Assembly: GCA_015143295.1 (NCBI GenBank)
Contig: CM026570.1
Coordinates: 25,737,250 to 25,801,249 of the forward strand
Direction: 5' to 3'
Length of the DNA stretch: 64,000 nucleotides
Source of the DNA: Tetracentron sinense
Lineage: Eukaryota > Streptophyta > Magnoliopsida > Trochodendrales > Trochodendraceae
Under the pieces are notes generated by a model. The model did not search any database. It was not told the origin of the DNA and was given only the letters and a program-made list of their open reading frames with translations. Positions 1 to 9,863 of the stretch are shown here, piece by piece. Each line of letters starts with the position of its first letter. Position 1 is the stretch's first letter. The position numbers were made by a program, and so were the translations under genes.

Positions 1-326
1 AGAGGAGGAAGGGATCCTCTAGTTGAGGGAGAGCGAGAGTTGGAAAGGTGGTCTTATCTGTAGGCTTTTACTTTTGAGTCATTAGAAGAGAGTTATAATA
101 GACTTTTAGATAGTGTTGCTTCTCAGACTATTTTGTTTACGGTGGGTTTGTTTATGTTGACCATAGATTTGAGCGGGTGATTTAGTTTTATATATCGAAA
201 GTTTTATTACTCTCATTTTTGGAGACTTGTGTTTTATGCCTTGTATGTCATGGGATTTAAGCAGGTTTAAGAAATGTGGCGACCCAAGGTACTATTTTGG
301 TCAAGGTAGGATTTGGGGTCATTACA
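1..326 (+). mobile_element. Ty3/gypsy chromovirus, 5' LTR (only its 3' end is in the window)
   Basis: This stretch matches the end of the LTR at 5311-7627 (position 1 corresponds to about 7300) with scattered substitutions and small indels. Both end in GGGGTCATTACA. It is directly followed by a tRNA primer binding site, which identifies it as the 5' LTR of the element running to 7627. About 2 kb of this LTR, and the left target duplication, lie outside the window. Confidence 0.9.
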
Positions 327-510
327 GAGGTGGTATCAGAGCGCAAGACATTAGGTTCCCTTGGGCTAAGTTGTCCTATTAGTAGGATTTATGTTTATGT
401 CACTCGGGTCTGATACCAGAGGTGGTATCAGAGCCCAAGGCATTAGAGTCCTTAGGGCTAAGGTATTAGGTTCAGGACTAAGGAAATTGACTTAAGTTAG
501 GGAAGCAACA
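327..510 (+). promoter_or_regulatory. Primer binding site and duplicated leader
   Basis: TGGTATCAGAGC at 331-342, four bases after the LTR end, is complementary to the 3' end of initiator tRNA-Met, the usual primer for plant LTR retrotransposons. The motif occurs again at 423-437 as TGGTATCAGAGCCCA. The two lie in a 92-bp tandem duplication (327-418 and from 419), both followed by similar CAAG.CATTAG text. The second copy matches the tRNA end slightly further than the first. Confidence 0.85.
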
Positions 511-611
511 TCAAGTTAGGATTTAGGTTGAGTTATTAGATTTAGTCTATGAATTGATTGTTTGGTGAAATTGTTTCTAAAAGATGACTGATTTTTTATT
601 GACTTCAGGAT

Positions 612-1769
612 TTGCAAGACATGAGGAGAGGTGTAAGGAATAATAGGAATGGAGGGGGCAATGTGACTGATGGGGATACCCCGGACGGTGCCCGCCAGCC
701 TAATGAAAGTCGGGCAATGGAGGCTATTACAACAGCCATGACTCGACAGGTTGAAATCATGGCACAACAGACTACCTTGCTAGCAGCCGGGCAAGCTAGG
801 CAAGAGAGGTCAGCTGAGGTCTACCCACCCCGACATCACAAAGTAGAAGCATTTAGGAGGATGGGTCCTCCAGCTTTTTGTGGGAGTACTGATCCTATTG
901 TAGCAGAGTGGTAGATCATGCAGTTAGAAAAAATATTCTCCATGCTCGAGCATACTGAGGATCGGAAAGTGAAGTAGGCCTCCTTTGTCATGGAAGGCGA
1001 GGCGAAGCATTGGTGGAGAGCTGCTACTAAGAAGAGGAATGAAGAGCGAGCAGGACAGCCATGGACATGAGAAGAGTTCCTCGATATCTTCTATGAACAG
1101 TACTTCCCGACTTCAATGAGAGAGCTGAAGGAGATTGAGTTCTCCACTCTACAGTAGGGGAGTATGTCATTGGCCGAGTATGAGGTCAAGTTTGCTGAAC
1201 TGTCTAGGTTTGCGCCTCATTTGATCACCACAGAAAGCATGAAGACAAGGAGATTTGAGAGGGTTCTCAGAGACTACATCCGAGATAAGTTTGAGATCCT
1301 GCGTCTTGAGACTAGCCGGGAAGTTAGTGAGAGAGCTTTGATTGTCGAGAGGAGGTCGGCAGAATTTTTGAGGAAGAGAGGAATGCAGACAGATAGACAA
1401 AGCCTGCTAGACAAGAGGTTAAGGGCATCAGGTCCTATGCCGATTGCTAGGCCTACCCCGTATCAGAGGCCTACTCAGGTAGCCCCTCGAGCATCACAGG
1501 TTACCCCGCCTATTGCTGGGACTCAGTTGTATGATGCATGCAGCCAGTGTGAAAAGAGACATCAAGCAAGGGAGTGTAGGACAATTATTGGAGGTTGTTT
1601 CCATTGTGGAGACATTTCACACCAGATCCGAGATTACCCACTCCACAATCAGCAGGGGCTTCAGCCGACTCAACCACAGGGAGTCAGACCACCGATGAGG
1701 CAGCTGATGCAGCAGAGGCCACCCCAGGGCCTGAGACTCCAGCAGCTCTGCCATCCAGCTCAAGGCTGA
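612..1769 (+). pseudogene. gag: gag pseudogene of the chromovirus
   Basis: One reading frame from the ATG at 612 to the stop ending at 1769 encodes a plant gypsy Gag (capsid-nucleocapsid). It has the usual retrotransposon gag features: a GEAKHWW-type segment near 990-1015, an LAEYEVKF segment near 1170, and a nucleocapsid zinc knuckle near 1593-1645. Four in-frame stops break it: TAG 912, TAG 975, TGA 1068 and TAG 1155. No frameshift is needed to read through. The knuckle reads CFHCGDISHQIRDY, so the last Cys of CX2CX4HX4C is Tyr. Each stop can be explained by one C-to-T or G-to-A change. It is not a working gag. Confidence 0.88.
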
Positions 1770-1868
1770 GTGTTTGCTATATCAGAGCAGGATGCACAAG
1801 CGTCCGACGACGTTGTGCAGGGTACGTCTATTTGTGATTTTAGTTAATTAAAATGTTGTTTTGATGCT

Positions 1869-2340
1869 ATGTATGTAATGTTAAATATTATGCATGAATG
1901 TGCTTTATGTATGATGTATGTATGTATTCATGGTTTGACACAATTAGCTTGGTGTATTAATTCAGGCTCATTGTTGATAAATGATTTTCTCGCTCATGTA
2001 TTGATTAATACTGGGTTTACTCACTTATTCGTCAAACCTAGTTTTGCACGAGAGTTTCCGATGAAGCCAATTCTGTTAGACCGTGAACTATCAATCGTCA
2101 CTCCTATTGGTAGTTTAGTCATCACCGATAAAGTCTATCGAGCTTGTGATATTTGAGTAGGGCAGAGAGAAATGCCAGCTGATTTGATTGTCCTTGAATT
2201 CCAAGACATCAACGTCATACTACGCATAGATTGGCTTTCCAAATATCATGGGCATGTCGACTGTTTTGGGAAAGTAGTCAACTTTAGGCCAATTAGTGAG
2301 CCCCCTTTTCGTTTCCAATTATTGAAGAAGAAAACTTAGC
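1869..2340 (+). pseudogene. Aspartic protease region of pol, inactivated
   Basis: The frame opening at 1869 contains LINTGFTHLFV at about 2001-2033, which corresponds to the retropepsin active site normally read as LIDTGATHSFV. The catalytic Asp codon is AAT (Asn) at 2007-2009. A stop at 2154-2156 interrupts the frame. The following text to about 2338 (DWLSKYHG-type motif near 2230) is the usual protease-to-reverse-transcriptase linker of this clade, and it ends at another stop. A change of frame is needed before the reverse transcriptase. Positions 1770-1868 are a short AT-rich linker. Confidence 0.8.
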
Positions 2341-2353
2341 TCGATTTGCAGCA

Positions 2354-3166
2354 TTGAGTCTCACTACCTTGGAAGGACTGGATTCCTCAAGTATCCTTAT
2401 TGTAGAGGAATTCATAGATGTATTTCCCAAATACTTACCCGGTTTACTGCCAGATAGAGAAGTAGAATTTTCAATTGAGTTAGCTTCGGGTATGACACCC
2501 ATCTCTAATGTGCCATATAGGATGGCTCCTGCAGAGTTGAAAGAGCTAAAGGAGCAGATTGAAGAATTGCTCAATCTTGGATTCATTCGCCCAAGTGTAT
2601 CACCTTGGGGAGCTCCTGTGTTATTTGTGAAGAAGAAGGATGGTTCGATGAGGATGTGCATCGACTATCGACAACTGAATAAGGTCACTATCAAGAACAA
2701 ATATCCTTTGCCTAGGATCGATGACTTGTTTGATCAGATGCAAGGGGCTGAGTATTTCTCCGAGATCGATTTAAGGTTGGGTTACTATCAGTTGAAGATA
2801 AAAATAGAAGATGTCCCCAAGTCTACATTTAGAACCCGTTATAGGCATTATGAATTTCTAGTCATGCCATTCGGCTTGACAAATGCCCTGGCAGCCTTTA
2901 TGGATCTCATGAATAGAATCTTCAAACCAATTCTTGACTACTTTGTTATCGTGTTTGTGGATGACATTTTGGTGTATTCCAAGACCCAGAAAGAGTATGA
3001 GATACATTTCCGGGCCACACTGAAGACACTCCGTGAGCATGAGTTGTATGCTAAGTTCAGCAAGTGCGAGTTTTGCCTAGAAAATGTAGCATTTCTAGGC
3101 CATGTGGTGTCGGAAGAGGGAATTTCAGTTGATCCTGCTAAGCTAAAAGCGGTGGAAGGATGGTGA
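2354..3166 (+). pseudogene. pol: Reverse transcriptase domain of chromovirus pol
   Basis: A 270-codon open stretch covers nearly the whole gypsy reverse transcriptase. Visible motifs, in order, are [10 protein letters not shown] (about 2655), [24 protein letters not shown] (catalytic-Asp region, about 2758), [12 protein letters not shown], the [10 protein letters not shown] active site (about 2950) and [11 protein letters not shown]. The catalytic Asp pair is kept in the form FVDD. The stretch ends in an in-frame TGA at 3164-3166, where related elements continue into RNase H. The wording of the motifs fits the Tekay/Del clade of chromoviruses. It is the best-preserved domain of the element, but it lies in a broken polyprotein and cannot be translated from gag. 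Confidence 0.92.
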
Positions 3167-3713
3167 AGACCAAAGAGTGTCACAAAAGTCCAAAGTTTCT
3201 TAGGACTCGCTGGTTATTACCAGAGATTTGTGGAATGTTTCTCCAGTTTGACAGCACCGCTTACTCATCTAACTCGAAAGAACGCTAGGTTTGAGTGGAA
3301 TGAGAAATGTGAGAAGAGTTTCCTTGAGTTGAAGAAGCGCCTCACCACCGCTCCGATTTTAACAGTACCATCTGGTAAAGTGACACCTCACTCATTGGGT
3401 TAGGTTGTGTTCTTATGCAACACGGGAAAGTTACTGCCTATGTTTCTCGGCAGTTGAAAGACCACGAGAAGAACTATCCTGCCCATGATTTGGAGTTGGC
3501 AGCATTAATCTTTGCTCTCAAGATCTGGAGACATTACTTATACAGTGAATAGTTTGAAGTATTCACCGATCAAAAGAGTCTAAAGTATTTGTTCTCACAA
3601 AAAGAACTGAATTTGAGGCAACGCGATTGGGTGGAATTCGTCAAGGATTACTGTTCTATTTAGTACCACCCGGGGAAAGCAAATGTGGTGACAGATGCGA
3701 TAAGCAGATGATC
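3167..3713 (+). pseudogene. pol: RNase H domain of chromovirus pol
   Basis: After the TGA at 3164 the frame continues with the connection segment (VQSFLGLAGYYQRFVE). Near 3380-3400 a frame change and short deletion remove the segment that should hold the first catalytic Asp (the usual SDAS motif). The text resumes with [11 protein letters not shown], the Glu-bearing [11 protein letters not shown], and [11 protein letters not shown] (usually TDHKSL). It ends at TDAISR near 3700. Further stops occur near 3549 and 3660. Loss of the first catalytic residue, the frameshift and the stops make this domain inactive. Confidence 0.85.
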
Positions 3714-3723
3714 TACTGGGTTC

Positions 3724-5146
3724 TTGACACACTTGATGGTCCAAGAATGGAAGCTACTTGAAGAGGTGTCTAGCCTTAATACGGGTTTCAGTGTTGGAAC
3801 GTCTGGAGCTTTGTTGGCTAACATTATGATCAGGCCAACCTTATTGGACAGGATTAAAGACCTGCAGTGGAATGATGGAGAATTGCACGCTGCCATAAAC
3901 AAGTTGCTTAGCAGCGGGTTTGAGGATTTCTCTTAGAGAGATGATGAAATCTCTTTCAAGGATAGACTTTGTGTTCCGGATAATGAAGATTTAAAAAGGG
4001 AGATTCTGGATGAAGCATACAAGTCCAAGTATACTGTCCATCCGGGAGGTACTAAGATGTACCAGAGCCTCAAGAAATATTTCTGGTAGAAAGGTATGAA
4101 AAAGGATGTAACTACCTATGTATCCAAATGTTTGGTTTGTCAGCAAGTGAAAGCAGAACATATGAGACTAGCGGGACTTCTTCAGTCACTTCCTATTCCC
4201 GAGTGGAAGTGGGAAAATATCTCAATGGATTTCATCGTTAGTTTACCAAGGACGGCTAAGAACTTTGATGCCATTTGGGTCGTGGTTGATAGGTTGACTA
4301 AGTCAGCTCATTTCCTTCTGTATCAAACCATGCTTAATTCCAACCAGTTAGTCAACCTTTGTATCAAATAAGTAGTCCGTTTGCATGGAGTGTCAGTCAG
4401 TATTATTTCCGATCGAGACCCGAGATTTACTTTCAGATTCTGGAAGAGTTTTCAGCAGACCATGAGTTCCTATTTAGATTTCAGTACAACATTTCATCCA
4501 CACAGATGGGCAAACAGAGAGGGTGAACCAGATCATAGAGGACATGCTACGAGCTTGCATGTTGGACTTCCAGGGCAGTTGGGATGATCACCTGCCGTTG
4601 GTTGAGTTTGCCTACAACAATAGCTATCAAGTCAGCATTCAGATGACACCATTTGAGGCACTCTATGGGAGGAGTTGTCGTTCACCATTGTGTTGGGATG
4701 AAGTTGATGAGAGGAAGTTTCTGGGTCCCGAGTTCGTTGATCAGACAGTAGATAGAGTTCAGTTAATCAAAGAGAGGTTGAAAACAACTCAGAGTAGGCA
4801 ACAGAGCTGTGCCGATACTCGCAGGAGAGATCTTGAGTTCCAAGTTGGAGACTTTGTATTTGTCAAGATCTCACCTATGAAGGGGGTGATGAGATTCGGC
4901 AAGTGGGCCAAGCTCAGTCTGAGATATGTGGGTCCTTTTGAGATCATCACCCGGGTCGGGGAAGTTGCTTATCAGGTCACCCTGCTGCCACCTCACATGA
5001 CATGTGTGCATAATGTCTTCCACATCTCCATGTTGAAGAAGTGCATTTCGGATCCTTCACGAGTTATTAAATTGGATCCCTTGGAAATCCAAGAAGATTT
5101 GACTCTAGTTAAACAACCGGCTCAAATTTTGGACCGGAATGAGTAA
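3724..5146 (+). pseudogene. pol: Integrase of chromovirus pol
   Basis: The zinc-binding HHCC domain lies near 4005-4160. The first His appears as Tyr (EAYKSKY), the second is kept in VHPG, and both Cys are present in CLVCQQ. The catalytic core has MDFIVSLPRT (first Asp, about 4225), IISDRDPRF (second Asp, about 4405) and the Glu segment TERVNQIIEDML (about 4515-4550). Stops occur near 3934, 4087 and 4369. A one-base frame change near 4500 separates the second Asp from the Glu segment. From 4523 to 5146 a long open frame covers the rest of the core and the C-terminal GPF..I..VG.VAYQV segment. Confidence 0.88.
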
Positions 5147-5275
5147 GTCTTGCATACTAAAGTCATTCCGCTCGTGCTCTTGCAATGAGAGCATCACTCT
5201 AAGGAAGAAGCCACTTGGGAGAGAGAAGCAGAGGTCCATGAAAAGTATCCACACTTTTTTATATAAGGTACGTGA
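5147..5275 (+). pseudogene. Chromodomain remnant at the end of pol
   Basis: After the stop at 5144-5146 the frame continues with text matching the C-terminal chromodomain of Tekay/Del elements. It shows a V.HTKVIPLV strand, then EEATWERE and KYPHFF. A second stop near 5185 breaks it. A chromodomain normally tethers the integrase to marked chromatin. Its traces support the chromovirus assignment. Confidence 0.7.
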
Positions 5276-5297
5276 AATTTCGAGGATGAAATTCTCA

Positions 5298-5310
5298 TAA
5301 GAGGGGAGGA
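5298..5310 (+). promoter_or_regulatory. Polypurine tract
   Basis: TAAGAGGGGAGGA lies directly before the TGTAGAGACT that opens the 3' LTR. It is the expected plus-strand primer site for reverse transcription. Confidence 0.85.
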
Positions 5311-5462
5311 TGTAGAGACTCGGATCTAAATTTCTCGTTTCTATCTTGTTTAATAAGGGTAGTTTAGTCTTGTGTTACGTTGTTATGCATGTCGTGATTA
5401 TGGTCAAGCGGTGTAGAGAGTTTTAAAAATTTTGAGTGTTAAGAAAATGAGAAAAAGGATGT

Positions 5463-5682
5463 TGCGATCGATTGCAGATGGGGTGCGATCGATCGCAGTC
5501 AGAGGGAACTCTGAGAAACCTTTCGGGTGAACTTATGATCGATCGCAGTAAGCCTACGATCGATCGTATACAGTGGAAGTCTGGTAGAAGCTTTCGGGTT
5601 CATGTGCGATAGATCACCTCTAGGTACGATCGATCGCACTGTGATCAGCGATTGATCCCAGGTTGTGTGTGATCGATCGCAG
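5463..5682 (+). repeat. Cluster of CGATCGATCG palindromic iterons upstream of the LTR promoter
   Basis: About eight variants of a 14-bp dyad (consensus TGCGATCGATCGCA) occur near 5463, 5484, 5535, 5555, 5605, 5625, 5647 and 5669. They sit in a partly duplicated ~75-bp frame marked by the shared word TTTCGGGT. The cluster ends about 50 bp before the TATA box. Similar clusters occupy the same place in other LTRs of this window. Confidence 0.85.
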
Positions 5683-5729
5683 ACACGCCCAAATTTTTTT
5701 AAAAAATTTCAGAATTCAGGGCCCTAGGC

Positions 5730-5737
5730 TATAAATA
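5730..5737 (+). promoter_or_regulatory. TATA box of the chromovirus LTR
   Basis: TATAAATA lies about 420 bp into the LTR in a CTATAAATAG context typical of plant Pol II promoters. It follows the iteron cluster, so transcription would start near 5760. Confidence 0.65.
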
Positions 5738-6289
5738 GAAGTTGTATTTCGAAGTTTTGGAGTGTTCTAAATATTTCTAACCTAATTTGGCAAAGGAGAT
5801 TAGAGAACCTAGGGTTTTAAGGAAGAGATTTCTTGGAGAAGAAGGAGATTTGCTTAGAGATTGCAAGAGAAGCTTGAAAATCAACCTCAAACCTTCTTGG
5901 GAGCGTTTTGGATCTAAGGGAAGGATTCCAAAGGTCGATATACTATCCAACTCCCTATTATGGTTTAAGCTAGAAATAATGGAATATTGTTATGTTTATG
6001 GTAAGATTATAGACTATGGAATATGGATTATGGTTTATTTGTATTGAAATGGATTTGTGAATATGGATTGGAGTTCTATGAACTATTATGTGATGATTAA
6101 TACTATGAATGGAATATATGGAGGATGAGAAATACTATGGAGGATGGGATGAATGTATGGACGTGGATTGTGTGTGGGTTGTATGGATGGATTATGATAT
6201 GGTGAAATGTTAGAAATGAGAAAGGGCAATGTATTCATAAATTACGTACCCAAGGTGCTTGTGGAAATGCTTGAGATGATAAATATTAA

Positions 6290-6533
6290 TGGGGTGTTTG
6301 GATTGGATTTTTTTGGCCAAAAATCAATTCTAGTAAAATTGATTGTGTAAAAATTAATGGTCAAATAATAATTTTTTCAAATAAAAGTGTTCGGAGAATA
6401 CTTTGGTGAGTCTCTCAACCCCGTATTCTCCGAACACTATTATTTGAAAAAATGATTATTTGATATGAATTTCTACATAATCAATTTTATCATAATTGAT
6501 TTTTGGCCAAAAAAATCCAATCCAAACGCCATC
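6290..6533. mobile_element. Tourist-like foldback MITE inside the LTR (244 bp)
   Basis: Almost the whole element is an inverted repeat. The left arm begins TGGGGTGTTTGGATTGG and contains TTTTTTTGGCCAAAAATC. The right arm is its near-perfect complement ending CCAATCCAAACGCCATC. A smaller central hairpin has arms TGTTCGGAGAATAC and GTATTCTCCGAACA. It is flanked by TAA on both sides (6287-6289 and 6534-6536), the 3-bp target duplication of PIF/Harbinger-type MITEs. Confidence 0.78.
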
Positions 6534-6844
6534 TAATAAGACACTATGGAATTGTTGGAAATTGATTATGAATTATGCTAAGAATCATGATAAGGTATAT
6601 ATATGTGATTGTTTGTTAACTTATGCTTAATTATTTGTATGGTAATTGATATTCGGGAAGGTAAGAACTTAGAGGAAAATCTTTCAAACTGGGAATTCTC
6701 TATAGTTGGGACAGTATAGTGAAGTTTCTATGGTGGGAGATCGAAATCTAAGCGATTACCTACTCAAATGTTAATTGCGACACTTATGCACAAATTCACG
6801 TGTTTGTTAAGGTAAGAGTCTCACAAGTCACATATGTGGACCAT

Positions 6845-7045
6845 AAGCATAAGCATTACATACGCCTGACAGACTGAATCAATGAGGAATCTGAATAAGT
6901 GCATGTTCTGAATAAGCTACTCAAGAACTCATAAGCATAAGTATTGCTTACGCTTGACAGACTGAATAATCCCAATTAGGGATTTGAATAAGTGTATGAT
7001 CTGAATAAGTGCATAAGCATAAGCATCTCACAAGCATCTTATAAG
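6845..7045 (+). repeat. Minisatellite in the transcribed part of the LTR
   Basis: A unit of about 80 bp containing CATAAGCATAAGCATT, the CTTGACAGACTGAAT-type word and GAATAAGTGCATG recurs two and a half times with variation. Two other long LTRs in the window carry unrelated minisatellites in the same relative position. Confidence 0.7.
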
Positions 7046-7627
7046 CATGTTGTCTCTTAAGTCTAAGATTCTCACATGTACATGAGTCAAGGTGATGATA
7101 TGATGTATATGAGCTAATGTTCTTCTGCACTCTGATTATGTTATCATGCTATTGGTTATGGTTCTAACTAAGTGCAGGTATACTACGTTGTTGGTTGAAT
7201 TTTATATACACCGAGTGCTTTTGTACTCAGTCAGACATTTGTCTTAGTAAGTGTGAAGCCGAGTTTATAGGTGAGCCTTGGGTGGAGGAGGCTTATGGCG
7301 TGGAGGAAGGCGATCCTCTGGTTGAGGGAGAGCGAGAGTTGGACAGGTGGCCTTATCTGTAGGCTTTTACTTTTAACTCATTAGAAGAGAATTGTAATAG
7401 ACTTTTAGATGGTGTTGCTTCTTAAACTATTTTGTTTATGGTGGGTTATGTTTATGTTGACCATAAATTTGAGCAGGGTGATTTAGTTTTATATATCGAA
7501 ATTTTTATTACTCTCATTTTTGGAGACTCATGTTGTATGCCTTGTATGTCATGGGGTTTAAGCAGGTTTAAGAAATATGGCGACCCAATGTCCTATTTTG
7601 GTCAAGGTAGGATTTGGGGTCATTACA

Positions 7628-9863
7628 CCGGAGGCTAAGGGTTGAGCCCGGAGGCCTAAGACTAAGCTTAACCATGGTTTAAATTGGGTAATCGTGATTA
7701 AGGTGGAGTTAACCATGGTTAGGAATGCTAATTATGGTTAGAAGGACAAAGATCAGATTTTTTGGCATGTTAACATTTTTTAGATTTTTCTAGGATTTTT
7801 AGGAAATTTTCAAAAAATTTTAAGTTAAAATGATCTAACTAGGGTTAAAAAGTAATCGGAGTTAAACTTAACCCCGGTTAGAGGTTTGGTTTGGTCAGAG
7901 ATGGCCCAGGTAGCTTGGTAGGGCCTAGAATGGCCTCCTACTAGGTCAGGGTCCCGTGCAAAGCCTATTTACAAAAATTCTGAGATTGGCAGTAGATGTA
8001 TTACTCTCAATCCCAGTTTTTTACAGAACTAGAATGACGGTAATTATTCTACTGCCAATTCCAGACTTTTCTGGAATTGATTTTGCAGCAAGGGGAAATG
8101 TCAAGGGATGAACCCAGGGGGCCTGGGGAGCTGCCCAGAGGGTCAAAAGACCCTTGAGGATGTTCTGGGGGTCTGGTCTGGACCCAAGGCTTGCACTGGA
8201 TTGGGCCATAATGAGGTTTCTAAGCAAAACCAGAAGATCCAGAATGTCGATGAAATGTGTACCAACATTCTGGCCATTTTTATTTATTTTTTATTTTTTT
8301 GAGTTTTAACCGCGGTTAGAGGGATCCATGTAGCCTGAGACGATCAGGGGAGCTTAGAGGGGACCAGAGAGACCCAACCCAGGCCTCTGGAATGGACCGG
8401 GGCCTTATGCAAAATGCATGAGAACTACTGCACGAGAAAATTCCCAGAATGGCAGTACTGAGATTATTGCCATTCTGGAATTTCCCGGAAATTTCGAATG
8501 TGCTCCCTGGGCTCTGAGCCACGGCTCCCTAGAGACTTTTCCCAGTCTTATGGATACTCTGGGAATTTAGGGGAGTTGGGGGCACCTAGCTCATGACGTG
8601 AATAGTGTGTGATGCGTGTATAGAAATTGATATTTCATGTGGGGTCCCCTTTGCCTATGGGAGAAGACAAGGGGACCCATCACTACTTAACTTAAAGCTA
8701 ATGGAGACCCCTAGAGGTGGATGAGGGGTGCTTTACAAAGTTGGAGAAGAAAAAAGAAGGGGGGAGAAATGGTGGAGATCCTACCCTCTGTATTTCAAGT
8801 TTCGATGATGGGGAATGTTGATGGCTAGGAGGGGAGACCATACTAGAGAGGGAGGCCCAGACACTCCCTCTAGGTTCAAACCCAACTCCTAGCTAAGGTT
8901 TCAGATCAGTAGAAGGTCTGGGCGAGTATAGAGACATAGTTTTTTGGATGTTTTTGGACCGGGAAAGAGGGCTTGAGAGGGTCTGTATTTATAGGCTTGG
9001 GGAGACCTGGGGTAGTTTAGGGATTCGAAGGAGGGTGAGGGACACAAGGGAGGCGCAACAAGTGGTCTAGGGAGGTGTCAGACCAGTTTTACGCATTCTC
9101 CAGGAATAACGGTAATTCCAGTACCATCATTCCCCTAGAAGAAGAAAATGGTAATGGCGATAAAGGAATTACTGCAATTCTGGATTTTTTGCTTAAACAG
9201 GCCCAGACCACTTGCTATTGGTCTGGGTCATTGTAGCTTTTATCAAAATGGGAAATGTCGGTAATTTTGCTAGCGATATTTTAGGAACTTCTAAAATTTT
9301 GAATTGTTGACCTCGCCAACGATTAGCTAAGGTTTGTGGGCGCATGTTTAGGCCCATAGGTTGGTCTGCTAGGGGTTTTTGGCCTTGATGCCTGGAATTG
9401 GGCCTTGGGCCCATGGGTCCTAGCTTGAGGATTTACTTAGGGTTTGACTAGGCTTAGGCTAAGCTAGATTAGGGCTAGGCTAGGGCTAGGTCTAGGCTAG
9501 GGCTAGCTAGGGTTGAGCCTAGGGCTGGACCTAGAACTTAGTTTAAGCTGAGTTAAGGATTAGGGTTAGGTTCTAATGCTGGGTCTAGGCTAGGGCTAGG
9601 GTTTGTATGAGGGTTAGGCCTAGTTTTAGGTCTTGAACAATGGTTAGGCCTAGGGTTTGGGTTTGAACTAGGATTAGGCTTAGGGTTAGGGTTTGAACTA
9701 GGGTTAGTCCTAGGGTGGAGTCTAGGGTTGGACCTAGGGTTAGGATTTAAACTAGGGTGGAGCCTAGGGTTAGACTTAGGGTGAGGGTAGATTCTAGGGC
9801 TGGACCTAGGGCTAAGGGTAGGTTAACCATGGTTAATATGGGATGTAAAAATTGGGTGCTTAC
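7628..9863 (+). repeat. Fragment of a long LTR-like repeat rich in TAACCATGGTTA palindromes
   Basis: The DNA beside the chromovirus is non-coding and contains several TTAACCATGGTTA dyads (for example near 7669, 7709 and 9824), CCCGGAGGC units at its left end and a TATA-like TATTTATAGG near 8986. Related text occurs in reverse orientation at 46601-47865, including the same dyads and CCGG units. The word GATCAGAC follows the end here (about 9867). It probably belongs to long LTRs of one gypsy family, but I could not fix both termini. No protein domain was seen. Confidence 0.5.
9425..9835 (+). repeat. Degenerate TAGGG/CTAGG tract
   Basis: About 400 bp consist of irregular repeats of CTAGGG, TTAGGG, GGCTAGG and TTTGAACTAGG. 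The plant telomere unit TTTAGGG is resembled but not regularly repeated. This looks like a local minisatellite inside the surrounding LTR-like repeat rather than true interstitial telomere DNA. Confidence 0.7.

Larger units (their letters stand above)
5311..7627 (+). mobile_element. 3' LTR of the chromovirus (2317 bp)
   Basis: The LTR starts TGTAGAGACT next to the polypurine tract and ends GGTCATTACA, so it has TG...CA termini. Its last ~330 bp match the partial 5' LTR at 1-326. It contains a palindrome cluster (5463-5682), a TATA box (5730), a Tourist-like MITE (6290-6533) and a minisatellite (6845-7045). The open frame at 5787-6047 lies in the transcribed leader and resembles no protein I know. 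Confidence 0.92.

Noticed and set aside
2354..3166. Functional reverse transcriptase gene
   Set aside because: The domain is open, but gag, protease, RNase H and integrase around it are broken and the frame ends in a stop.
9425..9835. True telomeric repeat array
   Set aside because: TTTAGGG is not regularly repeated and the tract lies inside an LTR-like repeat.
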